A stretch of 51,008 nt of DNA from Fontibacillus phaseoli (GTDB lineage Bacteria; Bacillota; Bacilli; Paenibacillales; Paenibacillaceae): assembly GCF_003337355.1 (NCBI RefSeq), contig NZ_QPJW01000020.1:1-51008 (forward strand), in the 5' to 3' direction. Position numbers and translations under genes: made by a program. This document shows, piece after piece, positions 33,253-39,588 of the stretch. A model generated the notes under the pieces. That model did not search any database and was not told the DNA's origin. It was given only the letters and a program-made list of their open reading frames with translations. Positions within the stretch are counted from its first letter, which is position 1. The number at the start of each line of letters is the position of its first letter.

Positions 33253-34108
33253 GGTCGGTGCCAAGATCAGGATGTACAGCGAACTGGTGATGTTCTCGCA
33301 TACGTTATTTTCGCTGCCCTTTGCGGTAATCTCGATGATCTGGGCCGCAGAGGGGTTCCCGTCCTGGCGGGTGATGCTGTGGGGGCTGATCGCGCTTATC
33401 GGCGCACGCAACGGGGCAAACGCATTTAACCGCGTGGTGGACCGCACTTTTGATGCACAAAACCCGCGAACGGCACATCGTCATCTTCCGCGGATGCTGC
33501 TCGGCGAGAAAGAAGTGCTCCTGTTCGTAGTCGTTAACTATGCGATTTTCATCTTTGCGGCAGCGATGCTGAATCCGCTGTGCTTTATTTTATCGCCGGT
33601 GGCTATCTTCCTGATCTCATCTTACTCCTATACGAAGCGATTCACTTATATGAGCCATTTATATCTGGGATTCACTATAGCATCGGCGCCGATAGGAGCC
33701 TGGTTCGCCGTTACCGGCCAGTTTGCCTTCACGCCTTTCATTCTCGGCACGATCGTGATGCTGTGGATTGCGGGTTTCGATATCATTTACGGGTCCCAGG
33801 ACATTGAGTTCGACAAGAATCATGGACTATGGTCCGTTCCCAGCATTTTCGGCTTAAAAAACGGTCTTCGGATCGCCGCAGGTCTTCATTTGATTATGGT
33901 GCTGCTGCTGATCACGCTGATCCCGATCCGTCACCTGGGCTGGTTATACATTGCCGGGATCGCCATTTCCATTTTGCTGCTGATGATGGAGCACAAAATG
34001 ATCAAGCCGTCGAATCGAAAAGTAATGAGCGTGGCTTCCTACAATTTAAATCAGGTAATCAGCATGGTGATCTTGTTTTTCACCCTTGGCGATTTCTTTC
34101 TGACCTAA
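33236..34108 (+). CDS. UbiA-family prenyltransferase (DmkA/MqnP-like)
   Basis: 290 aa integral membrane enzyme with about eight helices. The two Asp-rich motifs that bind prenyl diphosphate through Mg are NAFNRVVDRTFDAQNPRT (about residues 63-80) and DIIYGSQDIEFDKNHG (about 183-198). GGGGGAACG precedes the ATG inside the aminotransferase gene. UbiA proteins attach a polyprenyl chain to an aromatic ring. The motif style is that of MqnP/UbiA rather than MenA. In FLEET loci this slot is DmkA, which makes a dedicated demethylmenaquinone. Which ring it uses here cannot be read from sequence. Confidence 0.88.
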   Translation: MEYARKVGAKIRMYSELVMFSHTLFSLPFAVISMIWAAEGFPSWRVMLWGLIALIGARNGANAFNRVVDRTFDAQNPRTAHRHLPRMLLGEKEVLLFVVVNYAIFIFAAAMLNPLCFILSPVAIFLISSYSYTKRFTYMSHLYLGFTIASAPIGAWFAVTGQFAFTPFILGTIVMLWIAGFDIIYGSQDIEFDKNHGLWSVPSIFGLKNGLRIAAGLHLIMVLLLITLIPIRHLGWLYIAGIAISILLLMMEHKMIKPSNRKVMSVASYNLNQVISMVILFFTLGDFFLT

Positions 34109-34120
34109 AAGTTACCGATC

Positions 34121-34176
34121 AAAAGCGCGGCAGTCCGGAGACGAAACCTGTTCTCTGTCGACAGCCGTGCTTTTTT
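34121..34176 (+). terminator. Terminator after the UbiA gene
   Basis: AAAGCGCGGC pairs with GCCGTGCTTT (one G-T pair) across a long loop with its own GTC/GAC pairing, then TTTTTT. Confidence 0.75.
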
Positions 34177-34191
34177 AGTTTCATCCGAATC

Positions 34192-34374
34192 TAACGGACA
34201 TAGGGGACGTTAACTCTGACAATTTACCGGTTTTTTGAATTTAACGGACACCATAGACCTTAATAGGTCAGGTTCGCTTCGATTCGCGTCATATTTAGAA
34301 AAATAAGGTCCACCATGTCCGTTAGGATCGCGAAACTACCGATTCTTTGCAAATAACGTCTCCAGTGTCCGTTA
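34192..34374. repeat. Array of four 21-bp boxes (TAACGGACA...GACSTTA type), two direct and two inverted
   Basis: Boxes 1 (34192-34212) and 2 (34242-34262) read forward; boxes 3 (34304-34324) and 4 (34354-34374) are inverted. All share TAACGGACA, five variable bases, then GACGTTA (boxes 1 and 4) or GACCTTA (boxes 2 and 3). The array is thus a nested inverted repeat that could fold outer-with-outer and inner-with-inner. Start-to-start spacing is 50, 62 and 50 bp, nearly the same as in the array at 31682. The rest of this 600-bp gap (34375-34620) holds nothing recognisable. Confidence 0.85.
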
Positions 34375-34621
34375 GAAGTAATCGGATGCCTGTTGGGAAT
34401 TGGCGGTTCGCTCGAAATATTCCCGTGAGGAAACTTTGCGGTGTTTTGCTGGACTGAGCCAGGGCTTGAGGGCACGATATTTTAGGCGGAATGAAAGTTG
34501 GGGTTGCTGTAGGTAAATCTATACCAAGAATGTCTAGGGAACGAAGGAAGGTTGGTGGAATGTAGGGAGTTTGTATATTCGGTGTACGGAGGGTAGACGC
34601 AGTAAAAAGCAGAAGACAAAT

Positions 34622-34658
34622 AATCGCCCCACCCGTTCAAGGAGCGGGGAGGGCGATT
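34622..34658 (-). terminator. Terminator of the dmkB-like gene
   Basis: AATCGCCC/GGGCGATT stem with an inner CCG/CGG pair; the minus-strand tail is T-rich (ATTATTTGTCTT). Confidence 0.7.
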
Positions 34659-34711
34659 CGGTTCAGGCTGCGGAACAGCAAGGCAACGATCGGCAGGCTT
34701 CGCCAGGCCGC

Positions 34712-35698
34712 TTAGTTGTCGCGGCCGCCGAAATAGTTCAGCAGCGCCTGCAGATCGCGGTGCGCGGGATAGCGGCTTAACCGGGAAATGATGTCCTGGG
34801 CTTCGTCCAGATAACGGGCGCTCAGATTTTCGCTTTCTTTGAGTGCGCCGGATTGCTGGATGGCCGCGATGACTTCATCCGTAATCGCGGGAGGCGTATC
34901 AGCCGTAATGGCCCGGATGGAAGGGGCCAGTCTTTCGTTCCGTAAAGCATAAAGGACAGGGAGGGTGACCTGCCCCTTACGCAGGTCGCTGCCGGCGGGT
35001 TTGCCGAGCTTCTCCGCGGACTGGGTGAAGTCAAGGATGTCGTCGCGGATTTGGAACGCAATGCCAAGCTTTTCTCCAAAGGAGTAAAGCAGATCCGCCA
35101 CGCTCTCATCCGCTCCTGCGGATTGGGCGCCGATCTTTAAGCAGGTGGCCATCAACTGGGCTGTTTTATTTTTGGACTTCTCCAGGTATCCCTCCAGGGT
35201 GACCTCATAATCGAAGAGATGGGACAACTGTTGGTATTCCCCTAAACAAAGCTGCGTAGTTGCGAGGGAAGAAAGATCGTATACGTATCGCTCTCTGTCT
35301 GCGGAATAAGCTGAGATCAGTTCGATAACCCTGGCGGACATATAATTGCCGACATGTAAGGCACCATTCACGCCAAGCTTGATGTGGAGGGCTTTCTGCC
35401 CGCGGCGGACCGGAGAGTCGTCGATAATGTCATCATGAATCAGGGAGGCGGCATGGATGAATTCCGCAGCGGCAGCGAGTCGCCATGTTTTGCGTTCATC
35501 GGGAGACGGGCCGAAGCGGCTGCCGACGATGACCATAAGGGGCCGGACTCTCTTGCCTCCGGAACGGACCAGGTCGAGTATGCTCTTGACGAGCTCGGAA
35601 GAACGGGGAACATCCTTGTCATACTTAACCATGTTTTCGATTTCCCGGTCGACGGACCGGAGCGAGATACCTAGTGCATCGTCCAGCTTGATCTTCAT
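34712..35698 (-). CDS. Polyprenyl diphosphate synthase catalytic subunit (HepT/DmkB-like)
   Basis: 328 aa trans-prenyltransferase. First Asp-rich motif HDDIIDDSPVRRG with GGKRVRPLM before it, and second motif FQIRDDILDFTQS with SDLRKGQVTLPVL after it: all catalytic parts are present. ATG at 35698 follows AAGGAGGG; an upstream in-frame ATG is weaker. It adds isopentenyl units to make the long chain of a quinone. It lies downstream of a HepS-like gene on the same strand, so the active enzyme is probably a HepS-HepT type heterodimer. In FLEET loci the equivalent is DmkB, feeding the UbiA enzyme. Confidence 0.9.
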   Translation of the reverse strand: MKIKLDDALGISLRSVDREIENMVKYDKDVPRSSELVKSILDLVRSGGKRVRPLMVIVGSRFGPSPDERKTWRLAAAAEFIHAASLIHDDIIDDSPVRRGQKALHIKLGVNGALHVGNYMSARVIELISAYSADRERYVYDLSSLATTQLCLGEYQQLSHLFDYEVTLEGYLEKSKNKTAQLMATCLKIGAQSAGADESVADLLYSFGEKLGIAFQIRDDILDFTQSAEKLGKPAGSDLRKGQVTLPVLYALRNERLAPSIRAITADTPPAITDEVIAAIQQSGALKESENLSARYLDEAQDIISRLSRYPAHRDLQALLNYFGGRDN

Positions 35699-35872
35699 GG
35701 AAATACCCTCCTTGTTCATGTTGATGGCTTGCAGCAGGCAGGGGCGGTTTCCGTTTCATGGCGGGTTTGATAAGTGCAGCTATCATTTATGAAAAAGTGA
35801 AAAGATCACAAATGACAACGAATGGATTTACGCGAATTTACAAGGTCTGACGCCATGTGAACGAATGTAGTT

Positions 35873-36325
35873 TTATATAGCCCGGCTCTGCCGGGAAGGA
35901 TTGTTTTCAAGCTGCAAAAACAATTCCCAGCCTTTGAGCAAGCGTTCGTCTTCCGATTTACCGCTGGCCCGTTTGATTTGAATCTGCTTGATGACGGGAG
36001 CCAAATGGATGAGAAGATCGATCTCTTGCCATCCCAGACAAAGTTGGAGATAAAAGCTGTATAAATAGTCGCCGTCCAGCACCTTGCGGGTAAGAACTTC
36101 TCCGCTGTCGGATGATTCACAGTCACCGTGGCGCTGAAGGGCGAGCTTGATTGCGATGTAAATGGACAAGAGGCGCAGCCGGCGGATCGCTGGCATGTCG
36201 TATTGCTCCAATAGAAAGATAAAAGGCCGTACATCCTGATCGGAAATCGTTACCCGAATGCCGGTTTCGGGGGATAGCTCGCTTTGCAACAAGTGACAGG
36301 CGTCTTGGATGAGCTCATAGTTCAT
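35873..36325 (-). CDS. HepS-like accessory subunit of prenyl diphosphate synthase
   Basis: 150 aa, mostly alpha-helical and without membrane segments. The segment VLDGDYLYSFYLQLCLGWQEIDLLIHLAPVIKQIQIKRA matches the characteristic part of heptaprenyl diphosphate synthase component 1 (HepS), where a GDYLSS-FY motif is followed by helices that contact HepT. It is shorter than HepS of Bacillus (about 250 aa) and retains mainly the C-terminal part. GAGGAGTG precedes the ATG. The 174-bp gap to the catalytic subunit gene has no terminator, so they are probably co-transcribed. Assigned by motif and context; a formal profile search would settle it. Confidence 0.7.
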   Translation of the reverse strand: MNYELIQDACHLLQSELSPETGIRVTISDQDVRPFIFLLEQYDMPAIRRLRLLSIYIAIKLALQRHGDCESSDSGEVLTRKVLDGDYLYSFYLQLCLGWQEIDLLIHLAPVIKQIQIKRASGKSEDERLLKGWELFLQLENNPSRQSRAI

Positions 36326-36380
36326 AAGGGCACACTCCTCGGCTGAAATGCCGCGATAGTTAAAATCTTAGGTAATATAG

Positions 36381-36418
36381 TAAAAATTAGAGTAATGCGC
36401 GGCTACGCACATTACTCT
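36381..36418 (-). terminator. Terminator of the pplA-ndh2 operon
   Basis: AGAGTAATG/CATTACTCT 9-bp stem with a 12-nt loop containing GCG/CGC; the minus-strand tail is TAATTTTTA. Confidence 0.75.
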
Positions 36419-36459
36419 GTTTGCAATCAGTTACAATACTTAATGTTTCGTCTATAACG

Positions 36460-38337
36460 CTATTCGGTGTATAAATACCATCTTCGCACAAGCGGGATTC
36501 TCTTCCATTGTTTCTTGAGCCAAGGCAGAACATAATAGTCGAGGCCGAACGCGCTGCCCGAACCGCCAATTAATGCGACGCCTGCGGTCATGTACCAGAT
36601 CATTTCCGTCGAAGCCATGCTGGACGACCAGATCATGATGCCTAGCGCCACGGTGGCTGCGGAAGCTACGGCTGTGAACAGTCCGACGATAATCATGATG
36701 CCGAGGGCGATTTCCATGAAGACCATGAAGAACTGGAACACGGTGGCCAAAGCTGTAAATCCGCCGTCCGAGGAATAGAAGAAGATATCCATAAACCAGT
36801 TGACGATGCTCTTAACGAATCCTGGCACCGGTAAAGCAGTAACCGCTGTAGAAGCACTTTCTACGGCCGAAGCTGCGGTTTGCGCATCTACGGCTTGCGT
36901 TACGTTCGTAGCTGCTTCACTGGCTGCGGAGACAGCGTCACCCGCATTCGGATTAGCCGGAATCAGGAAGATATTCGATGGATCCTTGAAGATCTTCGGC
37001 AGTTTATCCAGACCTTCTTCCAGCCATTTGTATCCGACGAAGACGCGGAGCGGAAGGAGCCAGAAGTTAGGAGAACGTTTGGCGAAATGTCCGCCGACAA
37101 AGCTTCTCCGGTTGTTTACATGGAAGAATTCGTGCATCATGTAAGTCCAGACTTTGGCGAAGCCTGCTACCGTAAACAGGTAGTACATATTAATCAAGTG
37201 CTTGGAGAACATCGCCATAAAACCGGTGAGCATGAACATCTTGTTCGGCAGACCCACGTTGGCGACGCCGTACCGGCTGCCGATACATACCATCGTACCG
37301 TGGAAGCCCGGTTTGTAGGATTTCTTAGGTTTGTTATGAATATCGGCATGAATGTTATGAGCAATCAATGGGCCGGCTTGTTCGGCGTTTTCTACCATTT
37401 GCGGTACAGGACGAGTTTCGCCCTCCGGAATGAAGAAAATGTTGTCGCCTACGATGTAAACATTTTCGTGATCGACGCTTTGCAGCTTGTCGTTCGTAAC
37501 GATCCGTTTACGGCCTTCTTGTTTCACATCCAGCTTGCCTACCAGTTCGGAACCTTCAACGCCTGCGGTCCATACTACGGTATCCGCTTCGAGTTCTTTG
37601 TCCCCGAGTACGACGCCGGTAGGGGTTACGCCGGTAATTTTGGCGCTGGTGATGATTTCGACATTCATTTTGTGAAGACGTTTTGCTGCTTTTTCAATCA
37701 GTTTGTCAGGCAAGATCGGCAAAATTTTCGGTGCCATATCTGCCACGACGAGACGAACCTCACTAGGATCAATGAAGAATTCCTTGCAGAGTTCGTCGCG
37801 GAACTCCGCCATTTCGCCGACCAGTTCGACACCGGTAAAACCGGCCCCTACGACGACGAAGGACAACATCTTCCGGCGTTTGGCCGGATTGGTCTCTTTC
37901 GCTGCCAGCCCGAACTTGTTACGGATCTGTTCTTTCAGGCGAACGGCATCTTCATAGGACCAAAGGGTCAGGGAATGCTCCTCGGCGCCCGGAATGCCAA
38001 AGAAGGTTGGCTTACAACCGGTACCGATGACCAGGTAATCGTACTTATAAGTGTTTTTCTCGGAACGAAGTTGTTTGGAAGCGAAATCGATTTGATCGAT
38101 CGAGTCCAATACGACATCTACTTTTTGACCGGCGAATATCTTCTTTAATTCGATCTTGATGGAATCTTCCGGTGCGCGGTTGGCTGCGACTTCGTGAAGC
38201 TCAGTCAAAAGAGTGTGGTAAGGATTGCGGTCAATCAGCGTGATTTCTACGTCTTTATCTTTTTTGAACAGTTTGGCCAGGTGCTTGGAAGTAACGACAC
38301 CGCCATAACCGCCGCCTAGGACGACTATCTTTTTCAA
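36460..38337 (-). CDS. ndh2: Type II NADH dehydrogenase with C-terminal membrane domain (Ndh2 of FLEET type)
   Basis: 625 aa from TTG at 38337, which has AAGGTGAG 4 nt upstream (an ATG 33 bp earlier has none). FAD-binding GGGYGG near residue 9, NADH-binding VVGAGFTGVELVGEM near residue 165, the NDH-2 motif TVVWTAGVEGSELV, VYIVGDN, and quinone-side QxAEQAG region. Ordinary NDH-2 ends near residue 400. Here an extra 200 residues follow: an amphipathic linker rich in A/S/T/V, then four hydrophobic helices (FFMVFMEIALGIMIIVGLF and others) of DoxX-like look. The Listeria FLEET enzyme Ndh2 has the same size and extension. Oxidises NADH and reduces the dedicated quinone. Second gene of an operon with pplA (50-bp gap). 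Confidence 0.9.
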   Translation of the reverse strand: MKKIVVLGGGYGGVVTSKHLAKLFKKDKDVEITLIDRNPYHTLLTELHEVAANRAPEDSIKIELKKIFAGQKVDVVLDSIDQIDFASKQLRSEKNTYKYDYLVIGTGCKPTFFGIPGAEEHSLTLWSYEDAVRLKEQIRNKFGLAAKETNPAKRRKMLSFVVVGAGFTGVELVGEMAEFRDELCKEFFIDPSEVRLVVADMAPKILPILPDKLIEKAAKRLHKMNVEIITSAKITGVTPTGVVLGDKELEADTVVWTAGVEGSELVGKLDVKQEGRKRIVTNDKLQSVDHENVYIVGDNIFFIPEGETRPVPQMVENAEQAGPLIAHNIHADIHNKPKKSYKPGFHGTMVCIGSRYGVANVGLPNKMFMLTGFMAMFSKHLINMYYLFTVAGFAKVWTYMMHEFFHVNNRRSFVGGHFAKRSPNFWLLPLRVFVGYKWLEEGLDKLPKIFKDPSNIFLIPANPNAGDAVSAASEAATNVTQAVDAQTAASAVESASTAVTALPVPGFVKSIVNWFMDIFFYSSDGGFTALATVFQFFMVFMEIALGIMIIVGLFTAVASAATVALGIMIWSSSMASTEMIWYMTAGVALIGGSGSAFGLDYYVLPWLKKQWKRIPLVRRWYLYTE

Positions 38338-38387
38338 GAGACTCACCTTCTTGTAATAGGGTGTAATCATGAAGCAATGATGTTAAA

Positions 38388-39296
38388 TTATTTCGCTTGT
38401 TCGAGAGCCTTGGTTACCAGATCAAAGTAGGATTTCAAGCTGATCGTTACGCCCGAAATAGCGTCTGTCTTACCTTCTTCATTGAAAGTGAGCGAAGCAG
38501 GGTCTTGTTTTTCAACCAGATAGGTCTCGGCAGTGGCTGCTTCTTCATGCCATTCGGCTAACGATCCGCCATTGGCTTTCATGCCGTATTTGCCGTCGAT
38601 GGAGTTTTGTTTCTTGTCTTCGCCGGCTTCGTTCACGCCGCTGAAGTTAACTTTAACGATTTTGCCTGCTGCGATGACTACGTCCGCAGTTTCTTTCCAG
38701 CCGGAATGCTCGTCGAATTTGTCGCCTTCGGCATGATAAGTTCCGTCTTTATAAGTTCCAGCTTCAACCGGACCAGCAGTCAACGCTTTGTCGGCCAAGT
38801 CGAAGAATTCATTCACGTGCACGGAAACACCGCTGATTGCATCGGTCTTGCCTTCTTCGTTCAGTGTGATGTCTTTCGGGTCTTGTTTCTCAATCAGGTA
38901 TTGCTCTGTTTTTTCGGCTTGCTCATGCCATTCGGAAGAAGCGCCGCCGGCTTTCATGCCGTATTTTCCTTCTTTGGAATAAGTCACTTTGTCTACGCCA
39001 ACGGTAGCATTGATTCCGTTCCATTTAGCTTCCGTGATTTTGCCTCCGGAAACCGTCAGAGTAACATAATATTGCCATCCTGTTTTTGCGTCCGGTTCGC
39101 CTTGAGCATAGTAAACGCCGTCTTGATACTTGCCTTCTTCTGCCGGTTTATTCGTGCTGCTGTTAGCACTGTTGTTTGCACTGTTCTCAGCAGGGGTGTT
39201 AGCCGGTGCAGCGTTATTTCCATCCTTGTCGGAACCGCAGCCAGCAAGCAAACCTATCAGTAATGCACTGCACAGTAGAATAGATGCCTTTTTCAT
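38388..39296 (-). CDS. pplA: Lipoprotein with two FMN-binding domains (PplA-like)
   Basis: 302 aa. Lipobox LLAGC (Cys20), a 30-residue N/A/S/T-rich linker, then two homologous FMN_bind domains (about 57-172 and 184-298) sharing GKYGMKA, EWHE and TDAISGV blocks. The flavinylation motif, usually D-x2-[S/T]-G-A-[S/T], reads DAISGVS (acceptor Ser158) and DAISGVT (acceptor Thr284): Val replaces the usual Ala in both. Anchored outside the membrane, it would carry FMN attached by the ApbE enzyme and pass electrons to iron or other acceptors. GGAGG precedes the ATG; 74 further in-frame codons upstream are not used. First gene of the operon with ndh2. Confidence 0.9.
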   Translation of the reverse strand: MKKASILLCSALLIGLLAGCGSDKDGNNAAPANTPAENSANNSANSSTNKPAEEGKYQDGVYYAQGEPDAKTGWQYYVTLTVSGGKITEAKWNGINATVGVDKVTYSKEGKYGMKAGGASSEWHEQAEKTEQYLIEKQDPKDITLNEEGKTDAISGVSVHVNEFFDLADKALTAGPVEAGTYKDGTYHAEGDKFDEHSGWKETADVVIAAGKIVKVNFSGVNEAGEDKKQNSIDGKYGMKANGGSLAEWHEEAATAETYLVEKQDPASLTFNEEGKTDAISGVTISLKSYFDLVTKALEQAK

Positions 39297-39433
39297 GATA
39301 GATGACCTCCAGATAAGTAATAAAATATATATATTAAAATGTGAAGACATTTTAATAACGAAAAGAGGGAAAGATGGCGCCATTACGGGTTTTTCAAGAC
39401 TTGAGAGGAGTCCGAAAACCTTTGTTCGATGGA

Positions 39434-39476
39434 ATTTTAGCATATATGCATATGGGTTAATGTGAAAAATATCACT
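39434..39476 (-). promoter_or_regulatory. FNR/CRP-type box and -10 of the pplA-ndh2 operon
   Basis: Plus-strand reading TGTGA-AAAATA-TCACT (39461-39476), a full match to the Bacillus Fnr half-sites, centred 29.5 bp upstream of TAAAAT (39439-39434, minus strand). The -35 position reads CATTAA. The predicted start near 39427 places the box at about -41.5, the standard class II activator position. The leader is about 130 nt. Confidence 0.75.
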
Positions 39477-39493
39477 TAGTGTGTGACATAAAA

Positions 39494-39543
39494 CAACCCC
39501 GATAAGCCCGGCAGGCAAAGCACTGCGCGAAATATCGGGGTTG
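39494..39543 (-). terminator. Terminator of the antiporter gene
   Basis: CAACCCCGATA/TATCGGGGTTG 11-bp stem with an internal GC-rich loop and a GTTTTATG tail on the minus strand. It lies immediately before the pplA promoter box and insulates it. Confidence 0.8.
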
Positions 39544-39588
39544 GAAGCGGTACCTTAATTTATAATAATTTTTTTTAAAATTTTTAAT

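Noticed and set aside
31682..34374. CRISPR array interpretation of the evenly spaced boxes
   Set aside because: There are only four 21-bp boxes per site, the boxes vary in sequence, spacers are not uniform (about 30 and 41 bp), half of array B is inverted, and no cas gene is near.
36880..38148. A 422-codon plus-strand open frame opposite ndh2
   Set aside because: It lies wholly antisense to a gene with clear NDH-2 motifs, has no ribosome site and reads as low-information Phe/Arg/His-rich sequence typical of a mirror frame.
38388..39518. Extended 376-residue version of the PplA-like protein
   Set aside because: The extra N-terminal part would include the promoter region, and only the ATG at 39296 gives a ribosome site and a proper lipoprotein signal peptide.
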